From assembly GCF_010093595.1 (NCBI RefSeq), contig NW_022985460.1:607804-671803 (forward strand): DNA of 64,000 bases, in the 5' to 3' direction. Position 1 is the stretch's first letter. Every line of letters starts with the position of its first letter. The notes below the pieces were generated by a model. That model was given only the letters and a program-made list of their open reading frames with translations, had not been told where the DNA came from and did not search any database. This DNA comes from Mytilinidion resinicola. Its lineage: Eukaryota; Ascomycota; Dothideomycetes; Mytilinidiales; Mytilinidiaceae. Shown one piece after another: positions 34,783 through 47,057 of the stretch. Made by a program: the position numbers and the translations under genes.

Positions 34783-37700
34783 ATGGGCTCAACTCAACCC
34801 ACCGTTTTCCTCTTTGGGGACGTCACAGACCCATGGGTCGATGGCATGGACTATGTCTGCAGGCAGGCTACCACGACGCCATGGCTCCAAGGCTTCTTGG
34901 AAGACCTCTTCTCTGCCTTCAAGGCCGAGGTGAAGGGTATGGACCGCTTCTTGCAAGAGAGCTTCGGGTCTTGTTCCAGCATCCAAGAGCTCGCCCAGAA
35001 ATATCGTTCAGGCGACGAGGTCGGTATGGTCCACGGCCTGCTTCTCTACACCGTGAGAGCGGCGCTGCTGTTGAAGTGCGTCTCCTCCCCAACTCTAACC
35101 CTGACTCTGCTCGCTTGCTGACCGCCTAAAGGACCGCGAACCGCGAGCCACTGTTGCTCAACCCAGGCGAGGGCAGGCCCGAGTCACACCTGGTCGGTAT
35201 CTCTGCCGGCATATTCAACGCTGTTCCCATGGCGACTTCTGGCAACTTCAGCACCCTGTACGATGCATGCATCGAGGCCGGTCGGGTGTACGCCCGGCTC
35301 TGCAACCTCACCTTGGCTCGATCAAGAGCGATAGAGGACCGCCCTGGAGCCTGGGGCTGGGCTGTCGTCGACATCGCGGTGAATAAGCTTGAGAAGATAC
35401 TGGAACAGTTCCAAACTGCAAAGGTAACGTCCTCTCTACTCCCCGTGGGTCAAGGAGAAGGAGAATATACTGACCTGAGACGCATAACTAGGGCGTCCCT
35501 TCTTCCAAGAGGGTCAAGATTGCCATTACGGGATACCGGTGGAGCACCATCATAGGACCGCCTTCGGTCTTGGAGCTTGTCTTGGGCCAGTGCCCAGAGT
35601 TGAAGAGGGCCCCAAAGAACGAGCTGACCGGCATCCGTGCCATGCAGCACAGCCTTGACGTCTCAGAGGCGGATATCGACTACGTCGTGGGAAGTTCCTC
35701 CCTTCTATCCGCTCCACTTCGCCCGGGATACAAAGTATGGGGCATCGCCGGGAATGATGCTAACGCCACCTACCCCGACTGGGGCCACCTGCTGAGAGCT
35801 GCAGCGTTGCAGACGCTGTCGCAACGGTTGGATATTGTGCAAACCGTGGGCAAGCTCAGCGCCCATCTTGGGTCGTCACAGGATGTCGACGTCAAGATGA
35901 TGGGCCCCAGCGGCCACGCGGCGTACCTTGTCACTGTCCTAAAGGCCGGTCTCGGCATGACGACAAGGCACGTCTCAGTTGATGATGATGTGGCATCCCA
36001 GTCGTTGAGCGAGGGTGTCCGAGAAGGCGCCATCGCCATTGTAGGCATGTCGGGTAAAGGACCTGGTAGTGAGAACCTCGAAGAGTTTTGGAACGTCATC
36101 GAGAACGGCCTAGACTGCCACCAGGAGATTCCCGCCGACCGTTTCAACCTGGACGAGTACTACTGCGCTAAGCACGGCGCGGTCCGCTCCCCAGGCGAGA
36201 TGAAGTGCACTATGGCTTGCCGCCACGGGTGCTTCATCAAGAACCCAGGCCATTTCGACTCCAAGTTCTTCCACATCTCGCCACGCGAGGCCCTGTTGAT
36301 GGACCCCGTCGCCCGGCTGTTCCTCATGAGCGCGTATGAAGCCCTAGAGACGGCCGGTTACTCGGCCGGCCAGACCCGGTCGACGGATCCGAACAAGACA
36401 GCCGTCTTCTTCGGCGCCAGCGCCGACGACTGGTACCAGGTCAGCCATGCTGCCCTCGGATGCGACGCCTACACGCTGCAAGGCATGCAGCGCGCCTTCG
36501 CCCCGGGCCGGCTGGCCTTCCAGATGAAGTGGGAGGGGCCGACCTATGCGCTCGACTCTGCATGTGCGGGCGCAACTTCGGCCATCCACCTTGCTAGCAT
36601 GAGCCTGCTGGCACGGGACGTCGACATGGCCATTGCAGGCGCCACGAACGTGCTGTCAGACCCCCATTCCTTCACCCTCCTTAGCAAGGCCGGCGTCTTG
36701 TCCGACACGGGGAACTGCAAGACGTACCGTGACGACGCCGACGGCTATTGCCGCGCAGACTTCAGCGGCGCCATCGTTCTGAAGCGGATGGAGGACGCCA
36801 TCGCGCACAATGACAACATCTTGGCCGTCATCGCGGCGTCGGCCAGAAACCACTCTGGCAACTCGACGTCTATTACGACCTCGGACGCGAACGCCCAAGA
36901 ACGACTGTTTACCAAGGCCCTCCGGAACGCACGACTGTCCCCACATGATGTCTCGTATGTTGAGATGCACGGAACGGGGACCCAGGTCGGGGATAAGGCA
37001 GAGATGGGGGCGGTTTCCAGAGTCTTTTCACCAAGACCCGCTGGGCAACCTCTGACAGTGGGAGCCATTAAGGCCAATATTGGCCACAGTGAAGCAGTGA
37101 GTACCGCTTATTGTTCTTGTTGGTGGAGGCAGGGCAGAGTAGACGTTAACCTGTGGATTAGGCTGCCGGAATGTCCTCGGTGCTCAAGAGCATTCTTATG
37201 CTCCGAAAGGGCATCATTCCCCCTCAGGCGGGCATGCCGCATGGCATGAACCCTAACTTGCTGAAGATTCTGCAAGACGATAGCGGCATTGTGATTCCCT
37301 CGGAAGCATCAGAGTTTAAAGGGGTGGCTGACAAGCCGAAACGCATTCTCGTCAACAATTTCGACGCAGCGGCAAGTTCCCTCCTTCCCACACGCTTGTA
37401 ATGGTCACGCTAATGATGGACGGGCATCTCTAGGGCGGCAATGCTTGTGTAATCCTTGAAGAATACAAGCAAGATGCGGATAGACAAAGGGAAATCGACC
37501 CCCGATCGACTCACGTCATCACGAGCTCGGCCAGGACGCAGTCGTCGTACCTCGCCAACCTGCGTCGACTCGCCGCATGGCTCCGCGCGAACCCCAACGC
37601 CCGGATCCAGGACGTGGCCTACTCGACCACGGCGCGGAGAGTGCAGCACCCCATCCGGTTCGCGTTTGCCGCATCCTCATCGCAGAAGGCCATTTCCGAG

Positions 37701-40700
37701 CTCGAGGCTGAGATCTCGCGCACCGCCGGTGGTGCCACCGCGTTCAAGTCCAAGCCCGCCGACGTCGTCTTCGTCTTCACGGGCCAGGGCTCCCACTACG
37801 CAGGCATGGGCGCCGAGCTGTACCGCACAAGCCCCGTCTTCCGCAGGACGGTCGACATGTGCGTTGGGATCTGTGACTCCGACAAGTTCCCGCCTTTCCT
37901 GGATATCATCACCGACAGCGCCAGCGATGTGTCGACCAAGGACGCGGCGCAGATCCAGCTCGCCGTCGTAACGCTGGAGATTGCCCTGACAGCCTTCTGG
38001 CGGTCCACCGGCATAGTGCCCGCCATGGTCATGGGCCACAGTCTGGGAGAGTACGCCGCCCTGCACGCTGCGGGCGTCCTATCGCTGGCCGACACCCTGT
38101 ACCTCGTCGGCCACCGCGCCCGCCTGCTCCTGGAGCAATGCGAGCCTAACTCCCGTGCCATGCTCTCCGTCTCAGCTCCAGTAGCAACCGTGCGAGACCG
38201 TCTTGCCCAGTTCAAAAACTCTTCCTGTGGCGTCGCCTGTATCAACAGCCCCAGCGCTACCGTCATCAGCGGGACGACGGAGGACTTGGCACAGATGCAA
38301 GCAGCCATAACGGCTCAGGACGCAAAGACGCGTACCACGATGCTATCCGTCCCGTTCGCATTCCACTCGTCCCAGATGGATGCCATCCTGCACGACTACA
38401 AGGCCCTCGCAAGCGGCGTAACCTTTGAGGCGCCCAAGATTCCCGTGGCGTCTACAATGCTCGCATCCGTGGTCGACGGGCCGGGCGTCTTCAACGAGGG
38501 CTACCTAGGCATGCAGACGCGCCAGGCGGTCGACTTCTGCGGCGGCCTCAACGCTGTCAAGTCGGCGCTCAAAAACCCGTTCTGGCTCGAACTCGGCCCC
38601 GGGCCGGTTTGCAGCTCGTTCGTGCGGGCCACGCTTTCTCCGCCGCCTGCAAAGGTCAACTACACCATCGACGCAAAATCCAGCAATTGGGCTTCCATTT
38701 CCAAGACCCTCGCCGCGGCGCACACGGGCGGCGCCGATGTGGACTGGCTACAACTGCACGCACCCTACGAGAGCAACCTCGAGCTGTTGCCGCTTCCGAC
38801 CTATGCGTGGGACATGAAGGACTACTGGATCACCCACACCGACAAGAACCGCGCGCAGGTCACTGATGCGACCCAGGCTGCAGCCCTACCTGAGCCCTTC
38901 CACGGCACGACCGCGCAGTACCTCGTAGAGAAAACCCTCTCCCCCAAGGTTCAGGTTACGTTCCGAGCCACTATCTCGGAACACGGCTTCCTGGGCCTTA
39001 TAGATGGCCATAAGATGCAACAGATCGGGCTTGCTTCGGGGAGCGTCTTCAGCGACGCCGCCGCTGCAGTGGCCAAGTATACTCTCGAGTACAGCGGTAG
39101 GAAGGACGTCACGGCGACCCACCTGACTTTCCACGACCCCGAGCTCCTCGCCCCCCTGACTCGGGATCTTGTCGGCATCGACGGGACGCTGCTCTCCACG
39201 GCCACTATGGAGAGTGCGTCTGCCGACACTGTCTCGGTCACGTTCAAGGCCACTTCGAAAGGCGGTGAATCCCACGATCTCGGGTCGATAAGAGTCAAGT
39301 ATCGCAACCCCGAAAAGGTCCAGGCCGACTTGGACCGTGTGTCATTCTTCATCAAGGTCAAGATGGAAGAGCAGATCCGGCTTTGCAAGGAGGGCTCGGG
39401 CCACAGGATGCAGCCCGGCGTCTTCTACGCGCTCTTCGCCAACGCTGTCGAGTTCTCCTCTGACTTCCGGGCCGTCCAGGAGGCATACATAGCCAACGAC
39501 TTCCAAGAAGCTGCCGCGACGGTTGTGCTGCCGCCGGACCCCGTGGGCACCCGCTTCACGTCCTCGCCGTACTGGGGCGAGGGTCTGTTGCACCTGGCGG
39601 GTTTCATGGTGAACGGAAACCCGAGCAAACCGCCTCAGTCGACCTTTGTTGTCATGGGCTACGAGAGCGTCGAGCAGTACGCCGCCGTCGAGCCTGGAAA
39701 GCAATACCTGACATATACGCGCATCTCGCGGTGGGAAAAGGACACGGCTTTCTGTGCCGCTTACGTCTTCGACCCGGAGACGTCCAAAATTGTCATGCAG
39801 GCTGTCGACCTGCGCTACCAAGAGCTCAAGACGGCCGTCTGGCGCCACATCCTCGGCGGGCAAACAGTTCCCCAGCATCAGACTGCCGCCCCGCGAGCCC
39901 ACAAGCCGGCTGCAAAGGAAGTCAAGAACCATGATGACCTGTCTGCTCCTTTGGCCGCGGCGCCAGGGGAACAGCGGGCGAGCAAGGCACAGGATGGCGA
40001 CAAGACTCCAGATGCAGGAGAATTCCAGATTATCGCGGACACCCTCGCCACGGCGACTGGAAGCGACCCTTCCGAGTTCACCGACGACACGTTGGTAGCC
40101 GACGTCGGCGTCGACTCAATTATGGCCATCGAGGTCGTTGCCGCCCTCAAGGAGTTGGGCGTGGACCTACCCGCCGGGTTTGTCTTCGAGTATCCCACAA
40201 TCGGCGACCTCCGTCGCGAGTTTGGCGGGCAGGCTGCCGAGGCCCCAGCGGACGATGGCAGCGCGACGCCTTCCAGCGAAGATCACGATTCCCTGTCTCT
40301 GACTCCAGACGATTCGGTCTCTAGCATGTCCTCAAGCCTGGTTCATGTCGAAAAAGAGCTGCCATCTCCAGCGCTGGAGGCGGAAATCGACCTGTCGCCG
40401 CCTCCCAGCGTCAGAATCACGCTGCTGCAGGGCCGCCCGAACGCCAGCAAGACCCCGCTGTACATGATAGCCGACGGCACCGGCACCGTCGCGACATACC
40501 TCCACTTGCGGCCCTTCAAGTCCAAGCAGGCTGTCTACGGCATCGACTCGCCCTACTTCCGCTGCCCGTCCCGCATGACCAGCGAGGTCGGCATCGAGGG
40601 CGCAGCCAAGCTTATCGTCGACGCCCTGATCAAGAAGCACGACACGGGGCCCTTCCAGATCGGCGGCTACTCGGCCGGCTGCCTCGTCGCCTTCGAGGTT

Positions 40701-41276
40701 TCGCGCCAGCTGGCCGCCGTCGGGCGCAAGGTCGATGGCCTTCTACTGGTCGACATGTGCTGCCCGCGGTCGCGGCGCAAGGACCAGCAGACGCTGCTCG
40801 CTGAGGACGAGTTCAGCTACGCCGTCTTCGAGACCGCCGTCAACAGGGACGGCCTATGGAGCACGATCGGCTCCAGCCGCGACCACTTCCGCGCCTTCTT
40901 TGTCGCTATGAACGAGTACACTCCAGCCCCGATGACCGCTGCAGAGCGGCCTGCTAAGACGGCTGTCATCTGGGCCGAGAAGGGGCTGGTCAACCGAGTG
41001 TCAGACAAGCCTGCGCTACTGAAGGAGCTGGAGGGACAGGGTGTACCTACCAAGCCTTATCCGGGCTTCATGGAGGATCCCAAACTGGGCACGTTTGCGT
41101 GCCTTGTCCCGGACAAGGGCGAGCACCTGGGCCCTAACGGCTGGGATAAGTATACCGGCGGAGAGGTCCTGGCCATGTCTGTGGCTGGAGATCATTTTGA
41201 GCTGCCCATGCCTGGACATGTCCATCTTCTCCAAGAGCAAATGGAGAAGGCTTTTGCATATTTTGGCTCGAATTAG
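34783..41276 (+). CDS. Non-reducing polyketide synthase, SAT-KS-AT-PT-ACP-TE
   Basis: Builds an aromatic polyketide from acyl starter and malonyl-CoA. Exons: 34783..35075, 35132..35423, 35492..37096, 37162..37371, 37434..41276 (2080 aa). The fourth intron (37372..37433) has a GC donor (GCAAGT). Domains: SAT (1-~350) with GISAG at 120-124 (Ser122 in place of the usual Cys); KS (~373-800) with DSACAG Cys553, VEMHGTGT and NIGHSEA; AT with GHSLGEYAAL Ser1003; PT (~1140-1490 region onward) with DGHKM His1326 and YWGEGLLHLAGF; one ACP with GVDSIMAIE Ser1695; TE with GYSAG Ser1880 and a late GDHFELP His. There is no methyltransferase or reductive domain. KS and AT keep their canonical residues, so the enzyme looks functional. 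It heads the proposed cluster. The product cannot be named from sequence alone. Confidence 0.95.
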
Positions 41277-41876
41277 GATATTGGATGGGTATTAGATTTT
41301 TGTATTGTTACTTTTTGTTTATAGACGGCGTTGGAGTACCTTTTTTGTTTTTCAGATAGAGCTCTGGTACCTTTTCATCTCAAAAGAATGCACAACTTTG
41401 GTTAGAGTCCTAATCGTCTTCGCTTATTATTGTTAGTATATGATTAGTCGCGCCTTTCTAGGAGAAGTAGCAATTTGATCGATCACCACCCACTAACACA
41501 GTCAATTCTCTTATATAGTGATGCCCCTTAGACGAGGCTTTCGAGGGAGAGGCCCAAGACCGCACAAGCTAGCTGTCCCTTCTAAATAGTACCACTGGCA
41601 AAATAATCTTCACTAAAATGCCATTCTCAATCTACAAGCATCTTCAGCCGTGGGTGGCGCTCTTTCCACGACTTTAGGAAGCCAGGTAATGCCATGGAAA
41701 AAGTAATGTCCATTGCTGACTCAACGAGAAGCTGAGGTGCGCCAGCCACGGCAGTGATCAGGCTGAAAGTGCGAACAAAACCTGTAACCTGAAACAGTAG
41801 TTATACTCCAAACCTTTCTTACGTTAAGTCAAGGACATTACGATTTGCTCAGAGAGCTCTATCCGGGATTCAAAGC
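41277..41876. other. Intergenic between PKS and HET remnant
   Basis: About 600 bases, AT-richer than the PKS, with no coding frame of note and no TCGGGGA motif. It holds the PKS 3' UTR. Confidence 0.5.
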
Positions 41877-44487
41877 ATGGAAACTCACCTGTGTGCTGCG
41901 TGCTCCGCCATCAATCCCCAACAGCCTTATCACGGACCTGAGCAATTTAAGTCTGACAATGGATTCGTCACACGTATATTCTACAGTCATTCAGACTCTT
42001 TGGATCATATTACAATATCTGCGGAAGAGGAACAATGCGATATGTGCTACTTATTTTTTTTGCAAGCAATGCGCAACCCCGACGCCGTGGATCCCCAATG
42101 GGAATACAGTTCGGACCTTTTCGACGAGTTCAGCGATCCGGAAAACGCGAACACTGCCGCTTTTGGAGTGAGTGTTAAAGACATGTCATATTTTGAGGAG
42201 GACATGGTGAGACTCAGGTTGAAATTGATGTGAACTCTGTCGTATTGTAGATGCCGTAAAGGCGGGCTATATAGAGGAACGAGATGAACTACCCCTTAGG
42301 GCGCTCCCTTGGTCGTTCCATTGACAGCAAGGAAGGCGCTCCCTTCCCTTGACAGCAAGGAAGCACCACAACTCCGTAAGGAAGAGAAAGGGAGAGTAAG
42401 GGATACCTAGGAGGGTGGTGTGCACGCAGGTGAACCGTATGAGTTGCTGATCCTAGGTTGCTGCAACCCGAGTGTGAGCGGTCACATCGAAAATCCAGAA
42501 GGACCTGTTCTCATATCGATCACTTTTCGAAACCGGCGAATTGACGAAGCAGAAAGCCGTTGCATTGATGTAGCCGTGCGCTGGACGGAGCCTGTGACTG
42601 TTACTAGAAGAATCTCTCATGATCTAATCCTCGTCTCCAGCTTAACGGTGAGTAGAGCTTATCTTCCACCGCAATCTCGACGCAACTGATGGTTATCGTT
42701 CTTAGAGAAACTAATCTAGATCCTACAAATGCGCGACATAACGTCAGATAATAGTACTGGGAGTCCTTTCGTCACAGGGCTGATCAAAGAATGGATGAGA
42801 TCATGTGATGAAGAGCACGAAATATGTCGAAAACGAAGGGCAGCGAACAAAGGTCGCCTTCCGACTCGTGTCATTTCTGTTGAAAACAACGAGACGAATC
42901 CCAAACTCATCTGTCCACCGGCAAATACCTTTGAGGATTACGTTTGCCTAAGCCACTGTTGGGGGAGGAGCCAGCATTTCAAGACTGAAACCACTTCACT
43001 GGAAGATCGTATGGCATCCATCGTATTCTCAGCTATGCCAAGGACGTTTCAGGCCGCAGTGACTATCACTCGAAATATAGGGATGAAGTATCTCTGGATC
43101 GACAGCCTTTGTATTGGCCAGGATTCCGGGAAGACTGGAACCGAGAGTCTGCAAAGATGGGACGGATCTATCATGATGCCAGCATAACGATTTTCGCAGA
43201 GGGGGCTGATAGCGATGATGGCGGATGCTTCGTGTCGCACAACAGCAGAGAAAAGAGGCTGTGCCGAAGTCCGGTGTTCGACGAAATAATCTCTCTTTTT
43301 ACTAGCCGTGCTCAGAGCCCAAGCTATATTCAAGCACAAGGTCGTCATAAGCTTGGGGGAAGCATGCCGACAGAGCATCTTCCGTTTGAGTCCAGCATGA
43401 GACGGGGGAGGTTCGAAGATTCGCGTCTCCCTTTACATCAGAGAGGATGGGTATTACAGGAACAGATTTTATCCTTTAGGTCTCTCAACTACGACCATGG
43501 GAGGCCTCCTGGCGGTGTCCGAGTTTTCAAGGCTGTGAATGTGTTCCGGAAGGCTTCCCGAGAGTGTCGCTCACGCACCAGGGTTCCAAAATGGAAAAGG
43601 TTCTGTCTGACCAGTGGGCAGAGATTGTAAAAAAATTTGCACGTCGAAAATTGACATGCAGCAAAGATAAACTACCTGCACTTGGTGAAATTGCAAAAGA
43701 GTTCTCGCAGCACTGGCAAACAGATTATCTCGCTGGACTCTGGCGTCACTAGCTTCGTGAGCATCTTGCGGGGTCCGTTCCGGTCCGTCCAGACTCTTCT
43801 TGTGTTTGGCAAACCTCCAGGCCCCCCGAGTTCCGGGCTCCTTCATGGTCTTGGGCAAGCATCGACACCAATTTTCTCCAGATGCAATCGATGCGAGGCT
43901 ACTTGTCACAACCGTAGCTTGATTATGGGAGTTTCCGAAGCGATGGTTTGATTTGCGGCATTTTGGGCTGCTGGACTAGGCCACGTAGTGTACTGAATCC
44001 TTTCGGTGAAGTTCACTCAGGTGCACTTGTTCTCAAAGGACGCATGATGGTTGGCAAGTGTGGGCCAGGAAGGACGGACAGTCTGATATTTGATAGAACA
44101 CCAGTTCATGATCTGAACAGCGGAAAACACATTGGGTGGTTTGATCCAGACGTCTATTCAGAAAGATCTTCGCTCGATCAAGTGTGGTGTATGCCTCATT
44201 ATGAAGTCGTGGATGGTACTCTTCAATGTTTAGCGCTAACTCCGTTTTCTGGGTCGGGTATTGCCATCAACCCAGCGGGATTGGAACAGGATCCGGCTCT
44301 CTCTTCAATGCGCGTTTATACTCGTGTTGGTATAGTATTGGGAGTTGTAGATGATGCTAGGGCCAGGGCAATCACAATACCAATAGACGGAGTTTGGAAT
44401 TTCGACAGATCAGCCATCGAAGCTGCACATCATGCTTTGTTGGACTGGTTAGAAATTGCAGATATTGAGACCGTTGTAGTTGTTTAG
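41877..44487 (+). pseudogene. HET-domain (heterokaryon incompatibility) gene, broken
   Basis: Recognisable in pieces: N-terminus METHLCAACSAIN ... EEEQCDMCYLFFLQAM; an intron after ILVSSLT (GTGAGT ... TCTAG); HET core DYVCLSHCWGRSQHF, RTFQAAVTITRNIGMKYL and WIDSLCIGQD; then, in another frame, EDWNRESAKMGRIYHDASI and RGWVLQEQILSFRSLNY; then, in a third stretch, DKLPALGEIAKEF and YLAGLW, followed by RAPSWSWASID; then NPFGEVHSGALVLKG to the end. Defects: a one-base loss near 43125, a second frame change between about 43500 and 43600, and an in-frame TAG at 43750-43752 in RH*LREHL (CAG to TAG is the simplest origin). HET proteins trigger non-self recognition; this copy is probably dead. It lies inside the cluster but carries no cluster motif. 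Confidence 0.8.
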
Positions 44488-44633
44488 TATTATCACGTGG
44501 CTGAGCTGCTATACAGTTGTAAAATGGAAACAGCACTGTATCGAATGAATAGAGGCAGAGAAATTAAGAATGGAGAGTAGACACAGAAAATAGAGAAGAA
44601 ATAATCAAAGAAGGATGGATGATAGGGTGGTGT

Positions 44634-45246
44634 TATATTTTGGGGACTACTAATCGTACACCCCCTAATTCCTAGACGTACACCCCCTTTTCACTACACG
44701 TACACCCCCTCCCCCCCCCTATTACTTCACCACTTTCTGATTGGCTCGGAGGGCTGCTCCGTAGCCTCCGATTCGCTCGCGTAACTCGCTCACTAATTCC
44801 GAATGCTCTCTCCAAATGCGACCATGTACAACACAAGCAATTACATCATGCCAATTTGTATAGCCTTACGTACGAGCTCACGTACAAGCTCACGTACGAG
44901 CTCATGTATAGCCTCACGTACGAGCTCACGTACGAGCTCACGTACGGCCTCGTGTATAGCATCACGTACAGCCTTGTGTATAGCATTACGTACGGCCTCA
45001 CGTACGAGCTCACGTACGGCCTTATATATAGCATCACGTACGGCCTTACATACGAGCTCACGTACGGCCTCGTGCATAGCATCACGTACAGCCTCGCGTA
45101 TAGCATCACGTGTGGAGAGACGTAAGGGTGAATGCCCGGAGGAAGCTCCGGGCTTTCCGAGCCAATTAGAAGGTGGTGAAGCGCCAAGAGGAGGGGGTGT
45201 ACATGGAGTGAAAAGGGGGTGTACGATTAGTAGTCCCCTATATTTT
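44634..45246. mobile_element. Non-autonomous hAT-like MITE with TIRs and 8-bp target duplication
   Basis: The element spans 44642..45238 (597 bp). Its ends are inverted: the left begins GGGGACTACTAATCGTACAC and the right ends with the exact complement. Outside both ends stands TATATTTT (44634-44641 and 45239-45246), an 8-bp target duplication as left by hAT transposases. The subterminal motif GTACACCCCC is repeated three times on the left and twice on the right, as in transposase-binding sites. It encodes no transposase. The interior is a tandem array of ~12-bp units. Confidence 0.85.
44861..45113. repeat. Array of ~12-bp units (ACGTACGAGCTC) inside the MITE
   Basis: About 20 units that vary between CACGTACGAGCT, CACGTACGGCCT and TGTATAGCATCA. 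The units are rich in the palindromes TACGTA-like and GAGCTC. The array gives open repetitive frames on both strands, which I regard as non-coding. Confidence 0.85.
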
Positions 45247-45473
45247 GGCGTTTCATATTCTATCAATACTAGAAACTCGAGCTAGCTTCTATGGCTATCC
45301 TGCATGAGTGACCCAGTTCTGTGAAATTTCGTAGGATGGCCCGTTTCTGGGGTATCTCATGAAATGGCCTATCTTTGGGCCACTGCTGACGCCTTTACCA
45401 AGTGGCCCATTTCTAGGCTTTATTGCCAGCTCACCCCTAAAACCGTAGAGTCCACAGAAAACCATGAAAAGAA

Positions 45474-45519
45474 GGTGTACGTGGAGTGATTAGGAGGTAT
45501 ACGATTATCCCTCCCCAAT
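45474..45519. mobile_element. Decayed end of a MITE of the same family
   Basis: GTGTACGTGGAGTGATTAGG followed by AGGTATACGATTATC and CCTCCCC matches the right end of the 44.6-kb element (GTGTACATGGAGTGAAAAGG, GGGTGTACGATTAGTAGTCC) with several changes. No partner end is found. Confidence 0.55.
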
Positions 45520-46775
45520 TTAAAAGGGAACCCGTACACGGCCGAGCTATTCTCCGCTAACAGTTGGATGAAAGCCTGTGTGTGGTGATATATCCAACAC
45601 ACCTGGCCCCTCTCCCGCATGATAATTGCAACTATTAGGCGTATTCTACCTATGTACTCCCTAGGTTGATATACGACTTGTTAACCTCCACGCAAGCTGC
45701 ACGACGTTATAAACAACATGTTTGCCGCCCCAAACGGTGTGAACGGCTGACCGAGAGAGGTGGCGGGTATGCGGTAGCGAAAACCTTCACCTTTAGGGTA
45801 GGTATACGGCCACTGGTGTCACTATTAGGACAGTCGGCCGTAACGCGACCCCTATCGTGATACAACTCTCCACACGTCACGATGTCACGTGGCCCTTATT
45901 CCTTGCTATAATCACATGACCTCGCTTAGGGCCCGGGCTGTCAGCCTCCTCACGGCCTCCGCACCTCTTCCACGACCCTCGGGACCCTGCAGCTACTTTG
46001 CCTGTATACACCAATACAAGGTCTTCTATACGATCCGCGGAACTTAAAACGTTAGCATCACCCCATCCTCGACCTAGTCCCTACAGGATTACATGGCCTT
46101 GCATGACCGCGCCGCAGTTCGGGAATCCTTTGCCCGATTTGCCACTCGTCCATTTCTCCCGCCGGACACACCTCATTTCCCATTTAATGTTGGAATTGCG
46201 TGAGGACTGGCCGAGGCTATCAACTTGTGGCGTGAATAGATCTAAAAGCGAGTCCTTGGGTGGTTGACAGCGCGTGATCTTTCACGGCCCGTTCGTTCTG
46301 TTAGATTTTCCCGTTTCCCCTGGGTACCTCCAGCGCGACCATCGCCGACATTCCCGGCGCAGGAACAGCAATTAGTACAGTGTTAAGACGCATCCGGGGA
46401 ACTAGCGCAGATGTGAAGCCACAGGTGGAATAGGTGGAGTTAGGATGGAGGAAGCCCTTTTCTGGACTGGCTTTTACCAACCTTGAAAGGCTGAACTGAG
46501 ACTGCTCAAAGCACGGTACCGCAAGGCGTTAATTTCTGCAGTAGATCGTCCCGCTTTTGCGGCTGACTCTCGTGGCTTGATTCCCGCGCTAGGTCGTCGA
46601 ACGTGTCTTGACGCCATAACGCTGTAATCGATCACCGCGAAACAAATCCTCATGCGTCCTTGTCCCTGGCAACGGTCGTTCCCGAACACGGGGGGAGATG
46701 GCGAGATTGACCAATTACTCCAAAGCGATCTAGAAGATCCCGAACAGAGGGTAGATGGTGCCCGTCTTACACACG

Positions 46776-46782
46776 TCCCCGA
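46776..46782 (-). promoter_or_regulatory. TCGGGGA motif upstream of the FAD monooxygenase
   Basis: Reads TCCCCGA on the plus strand (context CGTCCCCGAAACCC), about 280 bp before the ATG. It is the same 7-mer as in the PKS promoter. Confidence 0.4.
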
Positions 46783-47057
46783 AACCCACGTAAGCCCGCG
46801 AAGTCCATGAGATTGCAGCGGGGACATGAGGCCACCGTCGCATCATGAAGGCTGATCCGAGGAACACGGCAGCCGAAATCAGCTCGAGCAAGAAAAGTGG
46901 CATGACAGAGAGCTGATACTTAGAATTGGAGAGACATTCATCGCAATGCCCTCAGGTCTATATGTGGAGCCAGAGCGTGTTTGGGACCATGGTCATCGAC
47001 AAGCAACTTCACTCATCACTACAGAATAGCCTCCTCTTTTCATAACTAGCCATAGCC

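Larger units (their letters stand above)
45247..47057. other. Intergenic between MITE and the FAD monooxygenase gene
   Basis: 1.8 kb without a supported gene. It contains a three-fold short repeat near 45330-45420 (TGGCCCGTTTCTGGG-like), a decayed MITE end at ~45474-45519 and the promoter of the monooxygenase. Confidence 0.45.

Noticed and set aside
44856..45125. Open frames of repeated Tyr/Leu/Thr or Ser/Arg/Thr text on both strands
   Set aside because: They are produced by the 12-bp array inside the MITE, and several frames are open at once, so there is no coding evidence.
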